Below, one piece after another: positions 24,830-33,648 of a DNA stretch of 64,000 nucleotides. The stretch lies in assembly GCA_012728295.1 (NCBI GenBank), contig JAAYFJ010000094.1, forward strand, positions 1 to 64,000. Direction: 5' to 3'. Position 1 is the stretch's first letter; every line of letters starts with the position of its first letter. Below the pieces are notes generated by a model that did not search any database, was not told where the DNA came from, and was given only the letters and a program-made list of their open reading frames with translations. Source of the DNA: Tissierellia bacterium (lineage in GTDB: Bacteria; Bacillota; Clostridia; Tissierellales; Peptoniphilaceae). The translations under genes were made by a program, and so were the position numbers.

Positions 24830-25963
24830 ATGATTTTTACAAAAGAGCACGAAATGGTGCGTAAACTGGCACAGACATTTGCCGAGCGAGAGTTGGCTCC
24901 CATTGCTGATGAAGTGGACAAGACAGGGGAATTCCCCCTGTCTGTTCTTCATAAAATGGGAGAATGCGGTTTTTATGGCATTAAAACTCCTAAGGAGTAC
25001 GGTGGAGCTGGAGCGGATTTTCGTTCCTATGTAATTGTAATGGAAGAAATAGCACGTGTATGTGGTGTAGCTTCCGTTTACGTTTCAACACCTAACTCGT
25101 TAGTAGGAGCCCCGTTTGTCATCAGCGGTACGGAGGAACAGAAAGAAAAATATCTAAGACCTTTAGCAGCCGGAAAGATTATTATGGCATTTGCCTTAAC
25201 TGAACCGGGAGCAGGTTCTGATGTCAGCTCTATGCAGACTACGGCAGTGGAAGATGGGGACGATTATATAATAAACGGTCGTAAGACCTTTATTACTGGT
25301 GCGCCAATTTCCGATGCATTTATAGTATTTGCTAAAACGGATGCTTCTTTAGGACCAAAGGGGATTACAAGTTTTATAGTAGATGCAGGATTACCTGGTT
25401 TATCTATGGGTAGACCAGAAGATAAAATGGGCATTATTGGTTGTCCTACTTCAGATGTTATTTTGGAAAACGTTAGAGTGCCTAAGAGCGCTATTTTAGG
25501 TCGTGTAAATCAGGGCTTTGTAACTGCTATGAAAACCTTGAGCATTGGACGTTTAGGAATTGGTGCCCAAGCTATTGGTATGGCTCAAGGTGCTATGGAT
25601 CAAGCGGTGGCATATGCTAAGACACGTAAGCAATTCAACAAATCTATTTCAAAATTCCAAGGAATTCAATTTATGTTGGCTGAAATGGAAACTAGATTAA
25701 ATGCAGCTAGATTATTAACATATAATACAGCTTTGCGAATGGATCAAGGATTACCTGCTGATAAGGAAGCATCTATGGCTAAATATTATGCGTCTGAATC
25801 GGCGGAGTGGATTGCCAGTCGTGCATTACAAATTCATGGGGGATATGGCTATATTAAAGACTATCCAATAGAAAGAATCTATAGAGATGTTAGAGTAACT
25901 TCTCTATATGAAGGCACTAGCCAAATTCAACAGATAGTTATTGCAAATCACCTGCTTAAGTAG
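24830..25963 (+). CDS. acdB: Acyl-CoA dehydrogenase (AcdB-like)
   Basis: 377 residues, the standard length. An FAD enzyme that here would reduce the enoyl-CoA made by the dehydratase. Motifs: 'AFALTEPGAGSDVSSMQTTA' (flavin and substrate loop), 'ITGAPISDAFIVFAKT', 'ALQIHGGYGYIKDYPIER' and the catalytic Glu in 'SLYEGTSQIQ'. Last gene of the had operon. In Clostridioides difficile the acdB homologue is followed by etfB-etfA and can bifurcate electrons to ferredoxin. Those genes are absent here, so its electron-transfer flavoprotein must be encoded elsewhere. Confidence 0.9.
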   Translation: MIFTKEHEMVRKLAQTFAERELAPIADEVDKTGEFPLSVLHKMGECGFYGIKTPKEYGGAGADFRSYVIVMEEIARVCGVASVYVSTPNSLVGAPFVISGTEEQKEKYLRPLAAGKIIMAFALTEPGAGSDVSSMQTTAVEDGDDYIINGRKTFITGAPISDAFIVFAKTDASLGPKGITSFIVDAGLPGLSMGRPEDKMGIIGCPTSDVILENVRVPKSAILGRVNQGFVTAMKTLSIGRLGIGAQAIGMAQGAMDQAVAYAKTRKQFNKSISKFQGIQFMLAEMETRLNAARLLTYNTALRMDQGLPADKEASMAKYYASESAEWIASRALQIHGGYGYIKDYPIERIYRDVRVTSLYEGTSQIQQIVIANHLLK

Positions 25964-25992
25964 TTTTAAAATATAATATGATATAAACACTT

Positions 25993-26058
25993 GCCTTTAT
26001 CATGGCTACACATCATTCTCATCATGAGAAGAAGTGGGTCTATTGATGAAGGCTTTTT
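25993..26058 (+). terminator. Terminator with a large branched or imperfect stem
   Basis: GCCTTTATCA (25993-26002) pairs with TGATGAAGGC (26044-26053, one G-T pair), and TTTTT follows at once. The 41-base loop contains its own hairpins (TTCTCA-TCA-TGAGAA and CAC/GTG around it), so the RNA is more structured than a simple terminator. Confidence 0.7.
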
Positions 26059-26107
26059 ATATATTTCTAATATTAGGTTAAGTTTTGGTTACAATTTTAT
26101 GCAATCG

Positions 26108-26136
26108 TTGGTTGATATACACTAAAGTGGTATAAT
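26108..26136 (+). promoter_or_regulatory. Promoter of the fifth SLH gene
   Basis: TTGGTT (26108-26113), 17 bases, then TATAAT (26131-26136) preceded by TGG, an extended -10. ACCGG-ATTA-CCGGT (26143-26156) just downstream is a perfect short palindrome near the transcription start and may be an operator or leader hairpin. Confidence 0.7.
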
Positions 26137-26202
26137 ATAAGCACCGGATTACCGGTTAGTTGGATAGTATGCATTTCAAAATATTATAGAAGGAGTGAAA
26201 TT

Positions 26203-28746
26203 ATGAGAAGACGTGGACTAACCTTGATGTTGCTAATTGTATTGGTACTTGCATTGAGTGTACCAGCTTTGGCGAGTCCAGCAACCAATACAACTGGAAA
26301 CAACAAAGTCGATTGGCTTATTGAAAAGAAAATTGTAATTGGAGATGGATCTGGGGATTATAAGTTAAAGAATAATATCACCCGAGCTGAAGCCAATAAG
26401 ATGCTCGTAGAATCTCTTGAGAAGAGAACAGAAGCAGACAACATGAAGAACACATTACCAAAATTCACAGATGTGAAGAGCTCAGATTGGTTTGTTGGTT
26501 ATTTGAACTATGCTGTTTCTAAAAACATAATTAACGGTTATGAGGACAATACTTTTAAACCTCAAAATGACGTTACTTATGAGGAAATGATTAAAATGCT
26601 CGTTGTGGCTCACGGTGGTAGCACTGGGAAAGAAACTACAACAGGATATTGGTCTACACCATATATCAACAAAGCTAGAGAAATGGGAATCTTAGATGGT
26701 GTCTCCATTGCTGATTATCGCAAAGCAGCTCCGAGAGACAAAGTCTTTGAAATGATTTACAATGCTATGCATGGTAATACATTTAATTCAGGTCTTAAAA
26801 AAGACGAGTATTATGCTGTAGTTGTATCTGTAGGAGAGAATGTATATTCTTCAAACAACGATAACACTAGAGTTTTAGCAGCTGGAGAAGGTTCTGCTTA
26901 TAAAGTTGGTTCATTTTTGAGCATGTCCAGCCAAGTTGTAAATGATAAAAATGCTCTAGGTAAAGTATATAAAGTATCAGCTGATGCAAGGGGTAATGCC
27001 ATTTCAGCTACAGTTGCAAACGACATCAAGATTCATGAAGGTCCAGCTGAGTTAAAGGACAACAGCATTCAAATTGCAGGATTAAATTTGAATATTGCAA
27101 AAGGCTATGAAGGTCTTTCAATTTTGACACACAATGACAAAGATTATGTTTATAAAGACTTTGTCAATCAAAATAGCACTAGAACTTCGGGATATATTTC
27201 TGAATACGCTCGCATATATACTAAAGATAATTTTGTTATATATGTGGAGTCCTTTGCTTTTGAAGATATAGCTCCTGTTCAATCTGCTATGGCATTTGGT
27301 GTATCAGATATATATATTTACGATGACACTCGTAGTGGAGACCCACAGAGAATAACTTTAAGATCCTTAAAAGGATATGAAAAAGGACAACAGTTTACTT
27401 TGAAACTAGAAGATTTAAAAATGTATGATGTGCTTCACATATACGACAGAGATAAGGCATTGGTTTCTAGAGGTTCAAAGGAAACAGGAACTTTTGATGG
27501 AATTGAAAGTAAGAGAGATGCATATTTTGCCAAACTAGGCAATAAAGAATTCCAAGTTAGAATTTCCAACAGCAAAAGACCGATTATCTTGGAAACTGCC
27601 AATAGGGCAAGGGTAATTGAGGCTGAGCGCAGTACTAGATATTCTGAAATTGAAAGATCCAAAGTAGACTTGATTTTAGACTTAAACGGTCATGTGCAGT
27701 TGATAACAGGTGAGTCATCTGCTTCCAATGACGTAGGTATTTTCAGCAGTGATAGTACTAGAGATGTAAACATTATTGGAATGGGAATTTTAGATGCTTC
27801 TACTCGTCTGGAATACAGAATTGGAATTAATGGCAGAGGGCAAAGAGGAGATATTAGAGAAGGCGATTTGGTTTATGTAGAGAAAAACGGCAAAGAAGTT
27901 ATGTCCATTAGCCGCTTATTTACCATAAGAGAAATGGACAATCAAGCAGCACGTGTTGCGACAAACTTCAATGACGAACTGTTAATTCAAAGCAATACCA
28001 TTGAACTAGTAGGTGGCGGAAGATCCAACGTATTCCGATATGACAACAAGACTAAGGTATTTGCAATTCAAGGAGATAGCAATAATCCTGTTAAGATTAG
28101 CGCTGTGGATATGAGATATGCTAAATCTGATGCAGCCAGAAATGTTAGGGCGTTTATTTTAACCACAGATCAATATGATAGATTGCTTTCAGGAAGATTT
28201 AATGAGGCAGGAAACAGTACGGGGGATATGGCTCATACTATAGTATTTATGGACTTTGGACATCACAATGCCCCAATTTCCGGTAATGCTTATAGATTGA
28301 CAAGAGACTTCACCCCAGGAGATAGAGGATTATATCTACAAAAATCAGGGTTTAGCAGTGCTCAGTTCTACGAGTTTGAGGATTCTAGATATAGCGAAAA
28401 TCTACGTGCCATGAGAGAGGGTACAGATATTGAGATTTCCCTTAACAGCAGAGACGAAATTACCAGGGTGTCTTCCATAGCATCAACTGTACCAGGCAGA
28501 GAAACCTTTAAGGTAGCAGATATCTTCCTACCGGTAACCATTGGAGTTTCCACTCGTGATGGGCACATTAAGTTGACAGATAGATATGGAACTGACAAGA
28601 CATTTACGCTTAATATCAGCAACTATTCATCAGCTAGAGACATTACGTATAATGATGTGGTAACAATTGATTATAGTGGGAATACGCTAAATGAGATTAC
28701 TGGTAAATATCACAGCGATACGCAAATTACAGGAAGTTTTAGATAG
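26203..28746 (+). CDS. Large SLH-domain S-layer-like protein
   Basis: 847 residues. Signal peptide 1-25 (MRRRGLTLMLLIVLVLALSV, ending 'PALAS'), three SLH repeats at about 33-205 ('NGYEDNTFKPQNDVTYEE'), then about 640 residues of beta-rich sequence with no family I can name and no cysteine. The overall plan matches the S-layer protein at 758 (SLH anchor plus a long unknown ectodomain) rather than the InlB-repeat type. GAAGGAGTGA precedes the ATG. It has its own promoter and is followed by a hairpin without a T run, so some transcripts may read into the redox cassette downstream. Confidence 0.88.
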   Translation: MRRRGLTLMLLIVLVLALSVPALASPATNTTGNNKVDWLIEKKIVIGDGSGDYKLKNNITRAEANKMLVESLEKRTEADNMKNTLPKFTDVKSSDWFVGYLNYAVSKNIINGYEDNTFKPQNDVTYEEMIKMLVVAHGGSTGKETTTGYWSTPYINKAREMGILDGVSIADYRKAAPRDKVFEMIYNAMHGNTFNSGLKKDEYYAVVVSVGENVYSSNNDNTRVLAAGEGSAYKVGSFLSMSSQVVNDKNALGKVYKVSADARGNAISATVANDIKIHEGPAELKDNSIQIAGLNLNIAKGYEGLSILTHNDKDYVYKDFVNQNSTRTSGYISEYARIYTKDNFVIYVESFAFEDIAPVQSAMAFGVSDIYIYDDTRSGDPQRITLRSLKGYEKGQQFTLKLEDLKMYDVLHIYDRDKALVSRGSKETGTFDGIESKRDAYFAKLGNKEFQVRISNSKRPIILETANRARVIEAERSTRYSEIERSKVDLILDLNGHVQLITGESSASNDVGIFSSDSTRDVNIIGMGILDASTRLEYRIGINGRGQRGDIREGDLVYVEKNGKEVMSISRLFTIREMDNQAARVATNFNDELLIQSNTIELVGGGRSNVFRYDNKTKVFAIQGDSNNPVKISAVDMRYAKSDAARNVRAFILTTDQYDRLLSGRFNEAGNSTGDMAHTIVFMDFGHHNAPISGNAYRLTRDFTPGDRGLYLQKSGFSSAQFYEFEDSRYSENLRAMREGTDIEISLNSRDEITRVSSIASTVPGRETFKVADIFLPVTIGVSTRDGHIKLTDRYGTDKTFTLNISNYSSARDITYNDVVTIDYSGNTLNEITGKYHSDTQITGSFR

Positions 28747-28770
28747 TAGCAATACAAATTGAAAAAAGGC

Positions 28771-28798
28771 GAGGGCATCCGAGTCATCGGATCCCCTC
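28771..28798 (+). other. Intergenic hairpin without T run
   Basis: GAGGGCATCCGA pairs with TCGGATCCCCTC around GTCA with one C-C mismatch, between the SLH stop and the lipoprotein ribosome site (AGGAG, 28806). It may be a weak terminator, an RNA-processing or stability element, or a leader structure for the redox cassette. Confidence 0.5.
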
Positions 28799-28814
28799 TA
28801 AGATAGGAGAATAT

Positions 28815-29879
28815 ATGAAGAAAAGAATATTATTATTGGCATTAGTTATGATTGCAGTATTTACAGTTACTGCCTGTGGAAAGCCTGAAGAGACAGCGAA
28901 AGATGCGGAAGTTGCGAAAGTTGATTTTGAATATACGGAGCAAGATTTTGGTGGCTATGAGATTCCAATTGTAATGCCTATTCCTAAAATTTGGGAAGAA
29001 CATAAAAATGAGGCTAGTATATTACCGGTGGGTAAAGGTACAGAAACTGGTGTATCTGTAGCGTTTATTCCAAAGAGTGCCTTGACCGTATATGAAGAAA
29101 TCAAAAATGATGAAAGTTTATCAGAAGAAGAAAAGGCGACAAAAGTAAGGGAAAAAGTTATGCAAGGCTTGGTAACTGTGTCATCGGCAGTAGTTACAGA
29201 CAAAGGTCCTGAGAGATTGGAGTCTCTTAAAGAGGAGATGGGTTATTCTCAAGGTAAAGTAGTGGAAGAAAAAGATGGCAAGACCTTGATTTATTTATGG
29301 TCTAACTGGGAAGAGGTAAAAACTGAAGGTTTTACTGAAGAGGATATTGCTTCTATGAAAGAAATTTTCAAGCCGGTTCCAAAGCTAGGCGATGTTATGA
29401 AAATTAGTGAAGCAAAAACAGCGGCAAATCCAGATGGCATTGCAGGGATAAAAAACTGGAGTTTTACGGCAAAAGATTTGGAAGGAAAAGAAGTAACCCA
29501 GGAAATTTTCAAGGAAAATAAGATTACCCTTGTAAATATTTGGGGAACTTTCTGTGGACCTTGCAAGGTAGAACTTCCTGAACTGGCTAAATTATCAGAA
29601 AAATATAGTGGGAAAGTTGGATTTGTCGGCATAGTTTCAGATGTTCCTGAAGGTTCAAGCGAAGGTTTAGACTTAGCTAAGAAAATTCTGTCTGATTCAG
29701 GGGTGAAATTTACTAACCTGCTGATAGATGATAAGTTAGCAGAAGTTACTAGAATGGCTGTAGGCGTTCCAACGACATTTTTTGTAGATGGTGAAGGAAA
29801 TGTAGTGGGAGATGTATTGGTTGGAGCAAGAGGAGCAGAAGATTTTTCTAAAGTTATAGATAAACTTTTGGAGGATTAA
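28815..29879 (+). CDS. TlpA-like thioredoxin-fold lipoprotein
   Basis: 354 residues. A lipoprotein signal with Cys21 in 'TVTACGKPE' puts it on the outer face of the membrane. Residues about 30-195 form an unassigned N-terminal domain; about 205-350 are a TlpA/ResA-type thioredoxin domain with active site 'WGTFCGPCKVELPEL', the cis-Pro in 'VGVPTTFFVDGEG', and 'VGFVGIVSDVPEG'. It should reduce disulfides in exported proteins. It heads a four-gene set with a CXXC peptide, a NapH-like polyferredoxin and another TlpA-like lipoprotein, which could supply its electrons. No CcdA/DsbD transporter is nearby. Confidence 0.88.
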   Translation: MKKRILLLALVMIAVFTVTACGKPEETAKDAEVAKVDFEYTEQDFGGYEIPIVMPIPKIWEEHKNEASILPVGKGTETGVSVAFIPKSALTVYEEIKNDESLSEEEKATKVREKVMQGLVTVSSAVVTDKGPERLESLKEEMGYSQGKVVEEKDGKTLIYLWSNWEEVKTEGFTEEDIASMKEIFKPVPKLGDVMKISEAKTAANPDGIAGIKNWSFTAKDLEGKEVTQEIFKENKITLVNIWGTFCGPCKVELPELAKLSEKYSGKVGFVGIVSDVPEGSSEGLDLAKKILSDSGVKFTNLLIDDKLAEVTRMAVGVPTTFFVDGEGNVVGDVLVGARGAEDFSKVIDKLLED

Positions 29880-29880
29880 T

Positions 29881-30018
29881 ATGTCTAAAAAGTACTGGAG
29901 GGCACTATTGTTTGTCGTTGCAACAATCTTTATTGGTGTTGGCATATATCGCGGCGAGATGGGGATGGTGTTGGAGAAGGCAATAAGAATATGTCTGGAG
30001 TGTATTGGCCTTGGATAG
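29881..30018 (+). CDS. CD1871A-family CXXC-containing small membrane protein
   Basis: 45 residues, beginning one base after the lipoprotein stop. One membrane span (about residues 7-23, 'RALLFVVATIFIGVGIY') is followed by 'RGEMGMVLEKAIRICLECIGLG', with a C-terminal CLEC motif. This matches the small CXXC proteins annotated as CD1871A in C. difficile, where a thioredoxin-like and a 4Fe-4S protein gene lie beside it. The two cysteines would sit near the membrane and could relay electrons or thiols between the neighbours; that is inference. Its last codons overlap the start of the next gene. Confidence 0.85.
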   Translation: MSKKYWRALLFVVATIFIGVGIYRGEMGMVLEKAIRICLECIGLG

Positions 30019-30874
30019 GCAGAAAAGACGCCATGCAATTCAAGCCCTAGGGACGCTGGTTTTAAATGGAAACCTAAAGGGGTTTACATCAGGGCGTATC
30101 TATGAAGGTGCGACCAAGAGTTTTTGCGTTCCGGTGTTAAATTGTTATTCTTGCCCCGGTGCTTTAGGAGCCTGCCCCATCGGCTCTCTTCAAGCAGTTG
30201 CCGGAAGTCCTGGAAAGTCTATTGGATTATATGTAGTAGGTTTAATAGCTCTTTTTGGATTGCTATTGGGAAGGTGGTTTTGTGGATATCTATGTCCTTT
30301 TGGCTTGATACAGGAGATACTCTACGCCATACCCGTTCCTAAGGTGAAAGTTCCAAAAAAAATGCATGGAGTTTTGAAGTACCTTAAATATATTATGCTG
30401 TTTATACCAGTTCTATTGCTTCCCGCTGTTCTTACGGATCAATGGGGATTTGGAGCACCGATGTTTTGCAAATTCGTCTGCCCTGCAGGATTGGTTGAGG
30501 GCGGATTGCCGTTAATGGCAAAGCACCCAGAGTTATTCAGTTCCCTGGGCAGCGTATTTATTATTAAAGCTACGGTGACTATAGTAGTGGTGGTAGCGTC
30601 CATTTTGATAATGAGGCCTTTCTGCAAGTATTTATGTCCCATGGGAGCAGCTCTTGGTTGTTTTAATGGGGTGAGCCTATATCGCATGGAGGTATCATCA
30701 GCTTGTATTACTTGTAATGCTTGCGTTAAAAATTGCCCCATGGACTTGGTCCCCTACGAAACTCCCAATAGTGCAGAGTGTATAAGGTGTAAGAAATGCA
30801 TTCAAGTGTGTCCAGTTAACGCTCTATCAATGGAGAAGCTCGGAGGCGTAAGAAGTGAAGAAAACAATATTTAG
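30005..30874 (+). CDS. NapH-like membrane polyferredoxin (4Fe-4S binding protein)
   Basis: 289 residues, about five membrane spans. Cysteine motifs on the loops include 'CYSCPGALGACPIGS', 'GRWFCGYLCPFGLIQE', 'CKFVCPAGL' and 'RPFCKYLCPMGA', the NapH/YccM/RnfB-like 'CX3CP' signature, then two classical ferredoxin motifs near the C-terminus ('CITCNACVKNCP', 'CIRCKKCIQVCP'). It probably moves electrons across or along the membrane from a cytoplasmic donor to an outside acceptor. The start is TTG 30005 or TTG 30011, both inside the end of the CXXC peptide gene; GGAG at 29997 fits either. Its end overlaps the next gene by 20 bases, so the cassette is tightly coupled. Confidence 0.88.
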   Translation: MALDRQKRRHAIQALGTLVLNGNLKGFTSGRIYEGATKSFCVPVLNCYSCPGALGACPIGSLQAVAGSPGKSIGLYVVGLIALFGLLLGRWFCGYLCPFGLIQEILYAIPVPKVKVPKKMHGVLKYLKYIMLFIPVLLLPAVLTDQWGFGAPMFCKFVCPAGLVEGGLPLMAKHPELFSSLGSVFIIKATVTIVVVVASILIMRPFCKYLCPMGAALGCFNGVSLYRMEVSSACITCNACVKNCPMDLVPYETPNSAECIRCKKCIQVCPVNALSMEKLGGVRSEENNI

Positions 30875-31835
30875 CTTTTATCTTATAGCAATGATTTTTC
30901 TACTGGGGTGTAGTGGCGATAATGTTGCTCAAATATCTGCTGTTGAGCCTATTTCGGGAGAAGTTGAAGATGGGTGGTCAGTGGATAGACTTATGGGAAT
31001 GCAATATAAAGTGCCTGAAACATGGACCAAAGAAGAGTCTACTATGGTTGATTATCGCATACGAGGTGAGGGCTATATTGGAAGGCGATGGGATTTTGTA
31101 CCCATAAAGCTGTTAAGCACGTATGAAGATATAAAAATATCTAATCGAGCTGATATAGAGGGATTTAAAAAGGTTGAGCAAGGGTTTTGGCCGTTGATGC
31201 GTCCCGTACTTCAACTAACCTTGGTGGATAAAGTGGCAGGTGAGTTTAAGGCGGACGATATAAGTGGAACAAATATTAATAAAATCCTATTGGAAACGGA
31301 CAACTACTACTATATAGCCAGTTATTGGGAAGTTGATAAGGATAAGGGTTTGAGTGCAGAAGATTTTAAAACTTATCAAAATAATTTGGAAGAGGCACAA
31401 GGACCCAAGATGCAAGTTGTTACCAGAGAACCTTTGACTCAGGAATATGCTTTTAATAGTGGAATGACTTTGAAATTTCAGAGTGGAACAAAAGATGGTT
31501 TAGGTGCCACAGAGGAGATATTTAAAGGAAAACCTAAGACCTTATTATTTATTTGGTCTGGTAAGGGCGAGGCGGTGACCAAGTCCCATGAGTATTGGAA
31601 AACCAATGAAAAATGGGGAGAGATTCCCGTAGTAGGGGTGGTTTTACCTGATAGAAATAACTCACAAGAAGAACTGCTCAAAGACACTGGCAACACTATT
31701 CCGATGATTATTGCAGATGAACAATGGGACGAGCTGGCAGATTTGATTACTACAGTTCCCACATATTTAGTGGTAGGAGAAGATGGAACTATATTGGAAA
31801 TGGTTTCTACGAATATGGTTCAGAAGAACAATTAA
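30855..31835 (+). CDS. Lipoprotein with degenerate thioredoxin-like domain
   Basis: 326 residues. Starts at GTG 30855 (GGAGG 8 bases upstream). Lipobox 'IFLLGCSGD' places Cys19 at the membrane. The N-terminal half resembles that of the TlpA-like lipoprotein at 28815 ('WSVDRLMGMQYKVPETWTKEE' compared with its 'IPIVMPIPKIWEEHK'). The C-terminal part keeps the thioredoxin-fold outline ('TLLFIWSGKGEAVTKSHEYW', 'VVGVVLPDRNN', cis-Pro in 'TVPTYLVVGEDGTI'), but the CXXC site is replaced by 'SGKGEA', so it cannot do dithiol chemistry. It may be a binding partner or substrate-holding subunit. A terminator follows directly. Confidence 0.75.
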   Translation: MKKTIFSFYLIAMIFLLGCSGDNVAQISAVEPISGEVEDGWSVDRLMGMQYKVPETWTKEESTMVDYRIRGEGYIGRRWDFVPIKLLSTYEDIKISNRADIEGFKKVEQGFWPLMRPVLQLTLVDKVAGEFKADDISGTNINKILLETDNYYYIASYWEVDKDKGLSAEDFKTYQNNLEEAQGPKMQVVTREPLTQEYAFNSGMTLKFQSGTKDGLGATEEIFKGKPKTLLFIWSGKGEAVTKSHEYWKTNEKWGEIPVVGVVLPDRNNSQEELLKDTGNTIPMIIADEQWDELADLITTVPTYLVVGEDGTILEMVSTNMVQKNN

Positions 31836-31857
31836 AAACACCCTATAGGGTGTTTTT
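31834..31857 (+). terminator. Rho-independent terminator of the redox cassette
   Basis: AAAAACACCC pairs with GGGTGTTTTT around TATA and starts at the stop codon of the last gene. Confidence 0.88.
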
Positions 31858-31953
31858 TCATATAACAAGGTATTAAAGGTTTGATGATTGCCCTATTCAC
31901 AAGCAAAGCTATATGGTAAAATAATAGTATATTGTAATAGAGGAGGTGGAAGT

Positions 31954-33639
31954 GTGACAGAGGCATTATATAGGAAATATCGCTCTAAGGATTTTGATTC
32001 CATGGTAGGGCAGGATCATGTGACTTCTTTGTTAAAGCATCAAGTTGTCCATGGGGATTTGTCCCATGCATATTTATTTTCAGGAACTAGAGGGACCGGG
32101 AAAACTTCCGCCGCAAAAATACTCTCAAGAGCTGTGAATTGCTTAAATCCACGGGAAGGAAACCCTTGTAATACTTGCGCTCACTGTAAAGGCATACTAT
32201 CGGGTCAAATATTAGATGTGGTGGAAATGGATGCTGCATCAAATAATAGCGTTGACGACATTCGACAGTTAAGGGAAAAGGCGATTTACCCTCCTGCAGT
32301 GACGAAATATAGGGTTTATATTGTAGATGAGGTCCATATGCTTAGCAAGGGAGCCTTCAATGCCCTTTTAAAAATATTAGAAGAACCACCGGAGCACTTG
32401 ATATTTATCCTAGCGACCACTGAACCTGAAAGAATTCCACAGACAATTTTATCTCGTTGTCAAAGATATGATTTCCATAGAATATCACCAGTTCCTATGA
32501 TAGAACATATGAAAAAAATCGCTATTGAAGAAGGCAAATCTGTAGACAATAAAGTATTAGAACTCATAGCCCGTAGAGGTGATGGTGCTATGAGGGATGC
32601 ACTGAGTTTACTGGACCAGTGCTTTGCCCTAAGCGGTGATAATATAACCATGGAAGATGCTCTAGACATTTTGGGAATGGTGGGAAGTCATGAGCTATAT
32701 GAATTGATGATAGCGTTATTATCTGAAGAAAAAGATAGAGTATTGCTGAATTTAAGACAGTGGAGAGCCTCAGGTAAAGACAGTGTACAATTATTAAATG
32801 AAATACTGGAGTTTTTCAGAGATTGGCTTATGGCATATTTTGAAGACGATAAAAGCGAGGAGCTTAGAGACTTGACGAATCTAGCATCTTTAGAGGATAC
32901 GCTTGATCGCATGGAGCAACTATTGGACATTCAAGGGAAAATAAAGTTCTCTCCAACTCCAGATATATTATTAGATGTGAGCGTTCTACAGCTAGTGGAT
33001 GGCGGCAGATCGTCTTTAATAAAGAGAGTCGAAGCCTTAGAAGAAAGACTTACCAGCCCTGACAGTGTTGTGGCAAAATTAAAAAGTGAAGAGAGAGCTA
33101 TCCCAAAAGTTAATCAATTTGAGAAGCAAGCTAAACCGGTGGCACCTATAGACAGGGAAGTTGTTGTACAAAAGCCAATAGATAAAGTTGTTCCAAAAGA
33201 AAATAAGGTAGTTGAGGAAGAAAAAACTGCTAATATCCAAAAAGAAATAGTGGAGTCCAGATCTGTTTCAAAGCGTGAAGAGAGTGAAGGAACTCAGGAT
33301 TTAGGAGACGGGACCTTTAGAAACGGGGACTGGGAAGAGCTTGTACAATATGTAAAAGAGCATGCAATTCCAACCTATGGCTTGCTAATGGATGCAATCC
33401 CTTTGAAGAGGGAAGGTGGCCAGTTGCTAATAGGCTATCCCTATGGTAGTGGTTTTCACATTACTGCTATGGGAGGTCCATCTCATAAAAAGATTGTGGA
33501 GGAAGCGGCAGAGGTACTTTGGAAGGAGAAATACTCCCTAAGGATAATTGAATTGGGTAAGACTGCGGAACAAAAGAGAGAAGAGGCTATTGCAAAAATA
33601 TTAAATACCTTTGGTGAAGATATCGTAGAGTTTGAATAG
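31954..33639 (+). CDS. dnaX: DNA polymerase III gamma/tau subunit DnaX
   Basis: 561 residues. Clamp-loader ATPase. Walker A 'SGTRGTGKTSAAK', zinc finger cysteines in 'CLNPREGNPCNTCAHC', Walker B region 'VYIVDEVHMLSKGAFNALLK', sensor and SRC motif 'TILSRCQRYDFHRI'. Residues about 360-470 are a charged linker, and the C-terminal part is the tau region that binds polymerase. GTG 31954 is the start (AGGAGG at 31941, 7 bases); the longer frame from 31888 lacks a ribosome site. Followed by ybaB and recR in the classical order. I looked for a signal-recognition-particle RNA just upstream, as in Bacillus, and did not see one. Confidence 0.95.
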   Translation: MTEALYRKYRSKDFDSMVGQDHVTSLLKHQVVHGDLSHAYLFSGTRGTGKTSAAKILSRAVNCLNPREGNPCNTCAHCKGILSGQILDVVEMDAASNNSVDDIRQLREKAIYPPAVTKYRVYIVDEVHMLSKGAFNALLKILEEPPEHLIFILATTEPERIPQTILSRCQRYDFHRISPVPMIEHMKKIAIEEGKSVDNKVLELIARRGDGAMRDALSLLDQCFALSGDNITMEDALDILGMVGSHELYELMIALLSEEKDRVLLNLRQWRASGKDSVQLLNEILEFFRDWLMAYFEDDKSEELRDLTNLASLEDTLDRMEQLLDIQGKIKFSPTPDILLDVSVLQLVDGGRSSLIKRVEALEERLTSPDSVVAKLKSEERAIPKVNQFEKQAKPVAPIDREVVVQKPIDKVVPKENKVVEEEKTANIQKEIVESRSVSKREESEGTQDLGDGTFRNGDWEELVQYVKEHAIPTYGLLMDAIPLKREGGQLLIGYPYGSGFHITAMGGPSHKKIVEEAAEVLWKEKYSLRIIELGKTAEQKREEAIAKILNTFGEDIVEFE

Positions 33640-33648
33640 GAGGATGAA

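Noticed and set aside
26013..26034. LexA- or CRP-type operator in TTCTCA/TGAGAA
   Set aside because: It lies inside the loop of the terminator after the had operon and is better explained as RNA structure.
31858..31953. Signal-recognition-particle RNA upstream of dnaX, as found in Bacillus
   Set aside because: The 96-base gap is too short and lacks the conserved SRP hairpin.
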